From Microbispora siamensis (lineage in GTDB: Bacteria > Actinomycetota > Actinomycetes > Streptosporangiales > Streptosporangiaceae), in contig NZ_BOOF01000016.1 in the NCBI RefSeq assembly GCF_016863095.1, positions 1 to 64,000 of the forward strand: DNA of 64,000 nucleotides. The letters run 5' to 3'. Made by a program: the position numbers and the translations under genes. The notes beneath the pieces were generated by a model. It made no database searches and was not told where the DNA came from. It saw only the letters and a list, made by a program, of their open reading frames with translations. Below, piece after piece: positions 7,949 through 15,701 of the stretch. Numbering within the stretch: position 1 is the first letter of the stretch; each line of letters starts with the position of its first letter.

Positions 7949-9145
7949 ATGACAGAGGCGACACCCCGGCTGGCAACTTATCCTCTCACTCGGGAACGTG
8001 CCTTCGATCCGCCGGACGAACTGGCACGTCGCCGCGCTGAGGCGCCGATCCAGCGGATGACGTACGCGGACGGGCACGAGGGCTGGCTGGTGACGGGGTA
8101 CGCGGAGTCGCGCGCCATCCTGGCCGACAACCGCTTCAGCAGCCGCCCCGAACTGCTGCACTCGCCGATCCCCCAGCGCGGGGAGTTCCGCCGTGAGCCG
8201 CTGACACCGGGGTTCTTCATCCGCATGGATCCCCCCGCGCACACCCGCTACCGCCGCCTCCTGACCGGGCAGTTCACCGTGCGGCGGATGAAGACGCTCG
8301 AACCGAGGATCCAGGAGATCACCGAGAGCCGCCTCGACGCCATGGAGCGCGAGGGCGCCCCCGCCGACCTCGTCGAGTCCTTCGCGCTGCCCATCCCCTC
8401 CCTGGTGATCTGCGAACTGCTCGGCGTGCCGTACGAGGACCGGGAGAAGTTCCAGCGCGACTCGGCGGTGCTGCTGAACCTGGACTCCTCGATAGAGGAC
8501 GTCCGGGCGGCTGTGCAGGACCTGTACTCCTACCTGCACGGTCTCGTCACGATGAAGGCGGAGGAACCCGCCGACGACATACTGAGCGGCCTGGTCGCGG
8601 GCGGGGAACTGACGACCGAGGAGATCGGCGGCATCGGGCTGCTGCTGCTCATCGCGGGGCACGAGACGACCGCCAACATGCTCGGCCTCGGCACGTTCGC
8701 GCTGCTGACGAACCCGGACCAGCTCGCCGTCGTACGGGACGACCCGGCCGCCGTCGAGAACGCGGTGGAGGAACTGCTGCGCTACCTCAGCATCGTGCAC
8801 ATCGGGCCGACCCGTACGGCCCTGGAGGACGTGGAGGTCGGCGGCGCCCTGATCAGGGCCGGCGAGTCGGTGACGATGTCCGTCGGGGCGGCGAACCGGG
8901 ATCCCGAGCGGTTCGAGGGCGGCGACGCCCTCGACGTGACCCGGCCGGCGCACGGGCACCTGAGCTTCGGGCACGGCATCCACCAGTGCCTGGGCCAGCA
9001 GCTCGCCAGGATCGAGATGCGCATCGCCTATCCCGCGCTGCTGCGCCGCTTCCCCAACCTGCGCCTGGCCGTGCCCGCGCGGGAGGTACCGTTGCGGTCC
9101 AATATGGCGATCTACGGTGTGCACCGCCTGCCGGTGCTGTGGTGA
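7949..9145 (+). CDS. Cytochrome P450 (CYP105-like)
   Basis: 398 aa from ATG 7949, which has AGGAG 8 nt upstream; the longer frame from 7892 lacks a site. The I-helix oxygen-activation motif is LLLIAGHETTANM, the ExxR motif is EELLRYLS, and the haem-Cys loop is FGHGIHQCLGQQLAR. It lacks membrane anchors, as is normal for soluble bacterial P450s that hydroxylate small hydrophobic molecules. A ferredoxin gene follows after 20 nt, the usual electron donor. The substrate cannot be told from sequence, and no biosynthetic cluster surrounds it. Confidence 0.94.
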   Translation: MTEATPRLATYPLTRERAFDPPDELARRRAEAPIQRMTYADGHEGWLVTGYAESRAILADNRFSSRPELLHSPIPQRGEFRREPLTPGFFIRMDPPAHTRYRRLLTGQFTVRRMKTLEPRIQEITESRLDAMEREGAPADLVESFALPIPSLVICELLGVPYEDREKFQRDSAVLLNLDSSIEDVRAAVQDLYSYLHGLVTMKAEEPADDILSGLVAGGELTTEEIGGIGLLLLIAGHETTANMLGLGTFALLTNPDQLAVVRDDPAAVENAVEELLRYLSIVHIGPTRTALEDVEVGGALIRAGESVTMSVGAANRDPERFEGGDALDVTRPAHGHLSFGHGIHQCLGQQLARIEMRIAYPALLRRFPNLRLAVPAREVPLRSNMAIYGVHRLPVLW

Positions 9146-9165
9146 GGAAAGTCGCTGGGGGAACG

Positions 9166-9360
9166 ATGAAGATCAAGGCGGACACCGGACGGTGTATCGG
9201 CGCGGGGATGTGCGTGCTCACGCTGCCCCAGGTGTTCGATCAGAGCGAGGACGACGGGACGGTCGTGGTGCTCGACGCCGAGCCCTCGGCCGACCTCGCG
9301 CCCGCCGTGAACAGGGCCGTGCAGCTCTGTCCGTCCGGCGCGCTGTCCGTGGAGGAGTGA
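9166..9360 (+). CDS. [3Fe-4S]-type ferredoxin partner of the P450
   Basis: A 64-aa protein with the pattern RCIGAGMC followed by a distant LCPSGAL. Three cysteines and a non-Cys residue at the usual fourth position indicate a 3Fe-4S cluster. It passes single electrons from a ferredoxin reductase to the P450 just upstream. The start is ATG 9166 after GGGGGAAC. A strong terminator lies downstream, closing the two-gene operon. Confidence 0.93.
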   Translation: MKIKADTGRCIGAGMCVLTLPQVFDQSEDDGTVVVLDAEPSADLAPAVNRAVQLCPSGALSVEE

Positions 9361-9480
9361 GCCCGTACGGGCTGTGTGACGGCGACACGCTGGGCCGGGT
9401 GACGCTCAGCTACTTGACGGGCACGGTCCGATGGGCTTGGCTGGTAATCGGCTGTGAAAGCCATTCTTGTGGGTGACCCT

Positions 9481-9512
9481 GGAGCCCCGCCTCTTGCCGC
9501 AGGCGGGGCTCC
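9481..9512. terminator. Strong hairpin between ferredoxin and phosphodiesterase genes
   Basis: GGAGCCCCGCCT (9481-9492) pairs perfectly with AGGCGGGGCTCC (9501-9512) around 8 nt. It lies between convergent genes and could stop both. Confidence 0.75.
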
Positions 9513-9523
9513 TCCCATGTGCG

Positions 9524-10450
9524 TCAGGCTCCGACCGGCCGGAGTGGGGTCACCGGGTCGGGCAGCGGCAGGCCGCGGGCCTTCCAGAGACGGCGCATGC
9601 GGTCGGGGTAGTCGGTGACGATGCCGGCCACGCCCATGTCGATCAGCCGGGCTGCCTCGTCGGGCTCGTTGACCGTCCACACCACGACCGGCAGGCCCTG
9701 CCGGGCCGCCCCGGTCATCAGCGCCTCGTCGACGAGCACGCGGTCGGGGGACAGTGTCGTCGCCCCCACCGCCGCTGCCGCCGCCGCGAGGTCGCCGCCG
9801 GCCTCGCCGAGGCGGATGCCGTTCATCCAGGCGGGGGTCATCGTGTCGCGCTCGACCAGGGCGTACCGCCGCTCGACCAGCGGCCTGGCGATCTCCAGGA
9901 TCCGCCAGTCGAAGCTGAGCAGGGCCGCCCTCGACAACCGGTCGTGCCGGTCGAGCTCGTTGACGACCTCCTCCACGAAGCGGCGGGGGTCGGCGCACAG
10001 GTCGGGACGGGTGGGATCGGACTTCAGCTCGACGTGGAGGCGCACGTGGTCGGCGCCGAGGGCGCCGATCAGGCCGAGCACCGCGCCGAGCGTCGGCATC
10101 CGGGTGTCCGGCAGCGGCACCTGCGTGAGCGCGAAGCGGTCGTCCGGCCGCTCGGGCAGCCGTACGCCGACGTCGAGGGTGCGCAGCTGCGGCAGCGTGA
10201 GCGCGATGATCGGCTTGCCGACGTAGGGGAACATCTCGTCCCCGGGAACGGCCATGCCCGTGTCGGCGCTGGTCACCGCGGACACGTGCAGGTCGTGAGT
10301 GAGCACGAGCTGCCCGTCCGCGGACATGGCGACGTCGAACTCGAGTGCGTCGACCCCCAGCTCCAGCGCGAAGGCCAGGCCGGGCAGGGTGTTCTCGGGC
10401 CTCAGGCCCCGCGCTCCACGGTGTCCGTGCAGCTCAACGTATCCATGCAC
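9524..10450 (-). CDS. Glycerophosphodiester phosphodiesterase
   Basis: A 308-aa TIM-barrel protein opening with the GDPD signature HGHRGARGLRPENT and then EFDVAMSADGQLVLTHD, which supply the catalytic His, Glu and Asp residues and the metal site. It hydrolyses glycerophosphodiesters from phospholipid turnover to glycerol-3-phosphate and an alcohol. No signal peptide is seen, so it is probably cytoplasmic. The start codon is GTG at 10450 with TAAGGT 8 nt upstream and no clear Shine-Dalgarno, possibly leaderless. Confidence 0.92.
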   Translation of the reverse strand: MHGYVELHGHRGARGLRPENTLPGLAFALELGVDALEFDVAMSADGQLVLTHDLHVSAVTSADTGMAVPGDEMFPYVGKPIIALTLPQLRTLDVGVRLPERPDDRFALTQVPLPDTRMPTLGAVLGLIGALGADHVRLHVELKSDPTRPDLCADPRRFVEEVVNELDRHDRLSRAALLSFDWRILEIARPLVERRYALVERDTMTPAWMNGIRLGEAGGDLAAAAAAVGATTLSPDRVLVDEALMTGAARQGLPVVVWTVNEPDEAARLIDMGVAGIVTDYPDRMRRLWKARGLPLPDPVTPLRPVGA

Positions 10451-10482
10451 AGCGGCGTACCTTACCGCCTCGCCCGTCCGCG

Positions 10483-10506
10483 GCCCGGAACCCTCCGGTT
10501 CCGGGC
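10483..10506 (-). terminator. Perfect 10-bp hairpin downstream of purA
   Basis: GCCCGGAACC and GGTTCCGGGC pair around a 4-nt CTCC loop, 46 nt after the purA stop. Confidence 0.7.
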
Positions 10507-10523
10507 GCGTACGCCACGAATCA

Positions 10524-10581
10524 TCAGATGAGGGGACGGATCTGGATGGTCCTCAGATGAGGGAGCGAATCTGAATGGTCT
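10524..10581 (-). repeat. 29-nt tandem duplication of the purA 3' end
   Basis: Copy 1 (10524-10552) and copy 2 (10553-10581) match at 24 of 29 positions by my count. Copy 2 encodes the last codons and stop of purA; copy 1 lies directly after the stop. Confidence 0.75.
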
Positions 10582-11836
10582 GCGTGCGGCCCGGGCCGAC
10601 GCCGATGGCGGAGATCGGGGCGCCGCTCATCTCCTCCAGCGCCCTGACGTACGCCTGCGCGTTCGGCGGCAGGTCCTCGAACGTCTTGGCGCTGGTGATG
10701 TCCTCCTGCCAGCCCGGCAGCTCCTCGTAGATCGGCGTGGCGTGGTGGAAGTCGGTCTGCGTCATCGGGATCTCGTCGTGGCGGACGCCGTCCACGTCGT
10801 ACGCCACGCAGACCGGGATCCGCTCCAGCCCGGACAGCACGTCGAGCTTGGTCAGGAAGAAGTCGGTCACGCCGTTGATCCGGGTGGCGTACCGCGCGAT
10901 GACCGCGTCGAACCAGCCGCAGCGGCGGTTGCGGCCGGTGGTCACGCCGTACTCGCCGCCGGTCTGGCGCAGCCAGTCGCCCTGCTCGTCCAGCAGCTCG
11001 GTCGGGAACGGCCCCGACCCCACGCGCGTGGTGTACGCCTTCAGGATGCCGATGATCCTGGTCAGGCGGGTCGGCGGGATGCCGGAACCGGCGCAGGCGC
11101 CGCCCGAGGTGGGGGAGCTGGAGGTCACGAAGGGGTAGGTGCCGTGGTCGATGTCGAGCAGCGTGCCCTGCCCGCCCTCGAGCAGCACGACCTTGTCCTG
11201 GTCGAGCGCCTGCGAGAGCACCAGCGAGGTGTCGGCGATGTGGGGGCGCAGCCGCTCGGCGTAGCCGAGGTACTCCTCCAGCACCTTCGCCGGGTCGAGC
11301 CCACGGCGGTTGTAGATCTTGGTGAGGATCTGGTTCTTCTCGCCCACCGCGGCCTCGATCTTCTTGCCGAGGATGCCGGGGTCGAGCAGGTCCTGGACCC
11401 GGATGCCCATGCGGTAGATCTTGTCGCCGTACGCCGGGCCGATGCCGCGGCCGGTCGTGCCGATCTTGGCCTTGCCGAGGAAACGCTCGCTGACCTTGTC
11501 GATGGCCTTGTGCTGGGGCATGATCAGGTGCGCGTTGGCCGAGATCAGCAGCCGGTCGCAGGAGATGCCGCGCTCGGCCAGCCCGTCGATCTCGCTGAGC
11601 AGCACGCCCGGGTCGATGACCACGCCGTTGCCGATCACCGGCACCACGTCGGGTGAGAGCACACCGGTCGGCAGCAGGTGCAACGCGTACTTCTGGTCGC
11701 CGATGACGACGGTGTGGCCCGCGTTGTTGCCGCCCTGGTAACGCACGACGTAGTCGACGTCACCGCCCAGCAGGTCGGTGGCCTTCCCCTTGCCCTCATC
11801 GCCCCACTGGGCGCCAACGAGAACGACAGCCGGCAT
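10553..11836 (-). CDS. purA: Adenylosuccinate synthetase
   Basis: 427 aa. It opens [21 protein letters not shown], the GTP-binding P-loop and catalytic Asp signature. GNNAGHT, the long [18 protein letters not shown] motif and the C-terminal [14 protein letters not shown] (guanine recognition) are all present. It converts IMP and aspartate to adenylosuccinate with GTP, the branch point to AMP. The ribosome site GGGAG precedes ATG 11836. It lies in a neighbourhood with DUF3151, aldolase, DedA and pyrE that I recall as conserved in actinomycetes. Confidence 0.98.
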   Translation of the reverse strand: MPAVVLVGAQWGDEGKGKATDLLGGDVDYVVRYQGGNNAGHTVVIGDQKYALHLLPTGVLSPDVVPVIGNGVVIDPGVLLSEIDGLAERGISCDRLLISANAHLIMPQHKAIDKVSERFLGKAKIGTTGRGIGPAYGDKIYRMGIRVQDLLDPGILGKKIEAAVGEKNQILTKIYNRRGLDPAKVLEEYLGYAERLRPHIADTSLVLSQALDQDKVVLLEGGQGTLLDIDHGTYPFVTSSSPTSGGACAGSGIPPTRLTRIIGILKAYTTRVGSGPFPTELLDEQGDWLRQTGGEYGVTTGRNRRCGWFDAVIARYATRINGVTDFFLTKLDVLSGLERIPVCVAYDVDGVRHDEIPMTQTDFHHATPIYEELPGWQEDITSAKTFEDLPPNAQAYVRALEEMSGAPISAIGVGPGRTQTIQIRSLI

Positions 11837-11862
11837 GGTTCAACTCCCGCACCAAGACGAAA

Positions 11863-11888
11863 GCCCCTGACGCAAGCGCGGCAGGGGC
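11863..11888 (-). terminator. Hairpin in the purA leader
   Basis: GCCCCTG and CAGGGGC pair around 12 nt, followed on the minus strand by TTTC. It lies 27 nt before the purA start, about 145 nt after the DUF3151 stop. It could end the DUF3151 transcript or attenuate purA. Confidence 0.5.
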
Positions 11889-12033
11889 CTCTTGCACACA
11901 GAGACTACCTGAGGGGCATGCCGACGGTGAACGGAGTCTTAAGTCCCGAGACGGGCCCGGCCGTCCGCGTACGACCCCGTGTAACGGCTCCGTGTGTAAC
12001 GGCTCCGTTCAGGCAGTTCGTCCTGGAGGTCGT

Positions 12034-12456
12034 TCAGGAGTTCGCGGTGAGCGCCTCCGCGGCGGCCTGGCTGCTGTCGCGCAGGAACTGGGCGCAGCGC
12101 TCGGCCTCGTCCTTCTCGCCGATCGCCTGGGCCGCCCGGGCGAGGGCGTTCAGGCAGCGCAGGAACCCCTGGTTCGGCTCGTGCTCCCACGGGATCGGCC
12201 CGTGCCCCTTCCAGCCCGCGCGGCGCAGCTGGTCGAGACCCCGGTGGTAACCGGTGCGCGCGAACGCGTACGAGGTGACGGCGTGACCCGCGGCGAAGTA
12301 GTCGTCGGCGAGAGCGGCCCAGGCCGCCGAGTAGGCGGGGAAGCGGGCGGCCACGTCTGCCGCCTTGGCGCCCGACTCGAGCATCTGCCGCGCCTCGGGG
12401 TTGTCCGGCAGCAAGGTGGGCGGCGGGCCGGCAAGGAGGTTCTCGTGCGATTCCAT
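12034..12456 (-). CDS. DUF3151 family protein
   Basis: 140 aa from ATG 12456, with a GTG two codons earlier as an alternative. The protein matches the actinobacterial DUF3151 pattern: an N-terminal LLPDNPEARQML, then AYSAAWAALADDYFA, TGYHRGLDQLRRAGWKGHGPIPW and a helical, TPR-like C-terminus (NQGFLRCLNALARAAQAIGE). Function is unknown. It sits between purA and the aldolase on the same strand. Confidence 0.9.
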   Translation of the reverse strand: MESHENLLAGPPPTLLPDNPEARQMLESGAKAADVAARFPAYSAAWAALADDYFAAGHAVTSYAFARTGYHRGLDQLRRAGWKGHGPIPWEHEPNQGFLRCLNALARAAQAIGEKDEAERCAQFLRDSSQAAAEALTANS

Positions 12457-12499
12457 GGGCACAGTCTTACCTGTCCAGGAGCCGCAGGGGTATGGGCGT

Positions 12500-12553
12500 C
12501 CCGGCGGGAACAGAAGATCGATACAAGAATGGATCTTCCGGTTTCCCGCCGGG
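12500..12553 (-). terminator. Two-tier stem-loop after the aldolase gene
   Basis: CCCGGCGGGAA (12500-12510) pairs with TTCCCGCCGGG (12543-12553). Inside it GAAGATC (12513-12519) pairs with GATCTTC (12532-12538). It begins 8 nt after the aldolase stop. Confidence 0.75.
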
Positions 12554-12561
12554 CCGTTCCC

Positions 12562-13584
12562 TTACTTGATCTTGGTGCCCGCGGACTTGAGCTGCTGGCA
12601 CGCCTCGGCCACGCGCGCGGCCATGCCGGCCTCGGCCGCCTTACCGTACGCACGCGGGTCGTAGGCCTTCTTGTTGCCGACCTCGCCGTCGACCTTCAGC
12701 ACGCCGTCGTAGTTGCGGAACACGTGGTCCACGATCGGGCGGGTGAAGGCGTACTGCGTGTCGGTGTCGATGTTCATCTTCACCACGCCGTACGAGATCG
12801 ACTCGTGGATCTCCTCAAGGGCGGAGCCGGAGCCGCCGTGGAAGACCAGCGAGAACGGCTTCTCCTTGCCGTACTTGGCGCCGACGGCGTCCTGGATCTC
12901 CTTGAGCACGCTCGGGCGCAGCTTGACGTGGCCCGGCTTGTAGACGCCGTGGACGTTGCCGAAGGTGGCGGCGACGATGTAGCGGCCGCGCTCGCCCAGG
13001 CCGAGGGTCTCGGCGACGGCCAGCGCGTCCTCCGGCGTCGTGTAGAGCTTCTCGTTGATCTCGCCGACGATGCCGTCCTCCTCACCGCCGACCACGCCGA
13101 TCTCGATCTCGAGGACGACCTTGGCGGCGGCGGTCTTGTCGAGCAGCTCGCTGGCGATCTGGAGGTTCTCGTCGAGCGGCACGGCGGAGCCGTCCCACAT
13201 GTGCGACTGGAACAGCGGGTCCTGGCCGCGCGCGACGCGCTCGGCGGAGATCTCCAGCAGCGGGCGGACGAACGAGCCGAGCTTGTCCTTCGGGCAGTGG
13301 TCGGTGTGCAGCGCCACCGTCACCGGGTACTTCTCGGCGACCACACGGGCGAACTCGGCGAACGCCACCGACCCGGTGACCATGTCCTTCACGGTGGTGC
13401 CGGAGAGGAACTCCGCGCCACCGGTCGACACCTGGATGATCCCGTCACTTTCCGCCTCCGCGAAGCCGCGCAGCGCGGCGTGCAGGGTCTGCGACGAGGT
13501 CACGTTGATCGCCGGGTACGCGAAGCCGCCCGCTTTGGCGCGGTCGAGCATCTCGGCGTAGACCTCTGGAGTCGCGATAGGCAT
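12562..13584 (-). CDS. fbaA: Class II fructose-bisphosphate aldolase
   Basis: 340 aa of normal length. The zinc-site motif TVALHTDHCPKDKL, the SHMWDGSAVPLDEN block, GVVGGEEDG and LVFHGGSGSALEEI are all visible. The enzyme cleaves fructose-1,6-bisphosphate in glycolysis and gluconeogenesis using zinc. AGAAGGAG lies just before ATG 13584. A two-tier terminator follows the stop. Confidence 0.98.
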   Translation of the reverse strand: MPIATPEVYAEMLDRAKAGGFAYPAINVTSSQTLHAALRGFAEAESDGIIQVSTGGAEFLSGTTVKDMVTGSVAFAEFARVVAEKYPVTVALHTDHCPKDKLGSFVRPLLEISAERVARGQDPLFQSHMWDGSAVPLDENLQIASELLDKTAAAKVVLEIEIGVVGGEEDGIVGEINEKLYTTPEDALAVAETLGLGERGRYIVAATFGNVHGVYKPGHVKLRPSVLKEIQDAVGAKYGKEKPFSLVFHGGSGSALEEIHESISYGVVKMNIDTDTQYAFTRPIVDHVFRNYDGVLKVDGEVGNKKAYDPRAYGKAAEAGMAARVAEACQQLKSAGTKIK

Positions 13585-13761
13585 GCGAAGTCATCTCCTT
13601 CTGACGGTATGCGGCGTGGCAAGTATCCCGAAGCCCGGGCCGATCGGGAAAGCCGGGTATGTGGGGCCGCCGGGAAAGACGCGGTGATTCCGCGATTCAC
13701 GGTTTTCCACAGCCCTGCCGCTTCTCAGTCTCATCTCATCCGGGACAGGTAGGCTCGCCCC

Positions 13762-14442
13762 GTGGACGTGCTCTTGGACCTTCTTGACCCGAAGTGGTGG
13801 CTGAGCATGCTCGGCGCCTTCGCGACGATCGGCGTCATCGCCATCGTATTCGCCGAGACGGGGCTGCTCGTCGGGTTCTTCCTGCCCGGTGACTCGCTGT
13901 TGGTGACCGCTGGAATTTTCAGCACGGCCGCCGCCGCACAGGGATTCGGGATCGCGCCTCTGTCACTGCCCACCCTGCTGATCGGAGCGCCGCTGGCGGC
14001 GATCGCGGGGGCGCAGCTGGGCCACTTCCTGGGGGCCAAGGTCGGCAGGAAGATGTTCGACAAGCCGGACTCCCGGCTGTTCAAGAGGGAGCACGTCGAG
14101 AAGGCGGAGTTCTACTTCGAGAAGTTCGGCCCGGCGAAGGCCGTGGTCGCCGCGCGGTTCATGCCGATCGTCCGCACCTTCATGAACCCTGTCGCCGGCG
14201 TGCTGGAGATGGACGCGCGCCGCTTCTTCGTCTGGAACGTCCTCGGCGGTGTCGTCTGGGTCGAGGCCCTGCTCCTGCTCGGCTATTTCCTCGGCAGCAA
14301 GGTCGAGGGCATCGACAAGTACATCCTTCCGGGGGTCTTCGTCGTGGTCCTTCTGTCGGTGATCCCGATTGTGCGCGAGGTCATGAAAAATCGCCGGGCC
14401 GCCTCCGCCGTCCCCAAGGGCCGCCACCACGCCCCCCGGTAA
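13762..14442 (+). CDS. DedA family membrane protein
   Basis: 226 aa with four to five hydrophobic segments. FAETGLLVGFFLPGDSLL near residue 30 and the amphipathic re-entrant motif VVAARFMPIVRTFMNPVAG near 130 define DedA (SNARE-associated) proteins, which include undecaprenyl-phosphate and phospholipid flippases. GTG at 13762 lies 6 nt after TAGGCT, a leaderless-promoter spacing. A second DedA gene lies at 60902-61609. Confidence 0.9.
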   Translation: MDVLLDLLDPKWWLSMLGAFATIGVIAIVFAETGLLVGFFLPGDSLLVTAGIFSTAAAAQGFGIAPLSLPTLLIGAPLAAIAGAQLGHFLGAKVGRKMFDKPDSRLFKREHVEKAEFYFEKFGPAKAVVAARFMPIVRTFMNPVAGVLEMDARRFFVWNVLGGVVWVEALLLLGYFLGSKVEGIDKYILPGVFVVVLLSVIPIVREVMKNRRAASAVPKGRHHAPR

Positions 14443-14576
14443 GCCGCCGGTGGGACGCTCCGGCCGTGGGCGAGTGCCTACGGGGGAGTCGGCGGATGAC
14501 CTGCGGGAAAGTGCTGCCGCACAAGAAGTGACCGGTCAGTACTGAGATATGCCTCACACCCGCTACCCTCCCGAAT

Positions 14577-15026
14577 GTGGGACGCCACAGGTCTGATCCC
14601 CTCGGCATCGCCAGGCTGGCGCTGGTCGGTCTGGTGGTCGTGCTGCTGCTCGCCGTCATCGTGGTCGGCGCGAGAGCGCTGCTGTCCACGTTCGGCTCGG
14701 AGGAGGCCGCCGCGGGCGCATCCTCCACCCCGTCGGCGCGGCCCTCCGCCGAGCCTTCCGCCGCGTCCGCCACGCCCCGCGTGCCCACCGTCCGCGTGGT
14801 CTGCCGGGCCGACCGGTGTCCCGTGTTCGTCCGGGTGCCCGGCGGCGACGTGCTCATCGACCGGGACCTGGCCCGGGGCGAGGAGGCGTCCTACTTCCAG
14901 CCCGAACTCGACGTCGTCCTCGACGACGCGAGCACGGTCCAGGTCTTCGAGAACGGAACCGCCAGGTCCCCCGGGCCGGCCGGCGAGCGGCAGGCGTTCA
15001 GTGTGAGGCGATCCCCAGATCAGTGA
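14577..15026 (+). CDS. Membrane-anchored secreted protein of unknown function
   Basis: 149 aa. One transmembrane segment (residues about 12-35, ALVGLVVVLLLAVIVVGA) follows a basic N-terminus. A Ser/Ala/Pro linker comes next, then a small beta-rich domain (VRVVCRADRCPVFVRVPGGDVL) resembling the C-terminal extracellular domains of some cell-shape proteins. A cysteine pair in VCRADRC could form a disulfide. GTG 14577 lies 7 nt after TACCCT, a leaderless pattern. Its last 29 nt overlap the 3' end of convergent pyrE. Confidence 0.75.
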   Translation: MGRHRSDPLGIARLALVGLVVVLLLAVIVVGARALLSTFGSEEAAAGASSTPSARPSAEPSAASATPRVPTVRVVCRADRCPVFVRVPGGDVLIDRDLARGEEASYFQPELDVVLDDASTVQVFENGTARSPGPAGERQAFSVRRSPDQ

Positions 15027-15540
15027 GCGAAAAGGCGGAGCGGTACGGCACGCCGGTCGCGGCCAGCGCCTCGTCGCCGCCCCGGTGCACGATCGTCGCG
15101 ATGCCGACGACCTGCGCACCGGCCTCGCGCAACGCCTCCACGGCGGTGAGCACGGACCCGCCCGTCGTCGTGGTGTCCTCCACCGCGAGCACCCGGCGTC
15201 CGGCGACGTCCGGACCCTCGATCCTGCGCTGCAGGCCGTGGGCCTTGCCCGCCTTGCGCACCACGAACGCGTCGAGCGTGCGGCCACGGGCCGCCGCGGC
15301 GTGCAGCATCGACGTCGCCACCGGGTCGGCGCCCAGCGTGAGACCGCCGACCGCCTCGTAGTCCAGGTCCTCGGTGAGGTCCAGCATCACGCGGCCCACC
15401 AGTGGCGCCGCCACGCCGTCCAGGGTGATGCGGCGCAGGTCGACGTACCAGTCGGCCTCCTTGCCGGAGGACAGTACGACCCGGCCGTGCACGATGCCCT
15501 TGTTCTTGATCTCGTCCAGCAGTCTCTCGCGGTCACTCAT
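14998..15540 (-). CDS. pyrE: Orotate phosphoribosyltransferase
   Basis: 180 aa. The PRPP-binding motif reads VLAVEDTTTTGGSVLTAVEA, and an N-terminal GRVVLSSGKEADWYVDLR with TLDGVAAPLVGRVM matches PyrE. It adds the ribose phosphate to orotate in pyrimidine synthesis. Length is normal. Its 3' end overlaps the preceding gene on the other strand by 29 nt. Confidence 0.96.
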   Translation of the reverse strand: MSDRERLLDEIKNKGIVHGRVVLSSGKEADWYVDLRRITLDGVAAPLVGRVMLDLTEDLDYEAVGGLTLGADPVATSMLHAAAARGRTLDAFVVRKAGKAHGLQRRIEGPDVAGRRVLAVEDTTTTGGSVLTAVEALREAGAQVVGIATIVHRGGDEALAATGVPYRSAFSLTDLGIASH

Positions 15541-15701
15541 GAGGCTCAGCGTACGGCCGGCCCCGTGATGCGGGCCCTACGGGCCCGGGGGCCGTGCGTG
15601 GCGTGCGACGACTACTGAGAGTAAAGAGGCTCCAGCGGTTTAGCCAGGACATGGACTGCGGAATGTATCGCCGTGCAACTCATCGTAATCGCGAGGTCGC
15701 A

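Noticed and set aside
7949..9360. P450 and ferredoxin as part of a natural-product cluster
   Set aside because: Flanking genes are housekeeping or stress genes; no synthase, tailoring set or transporter is adjacent.
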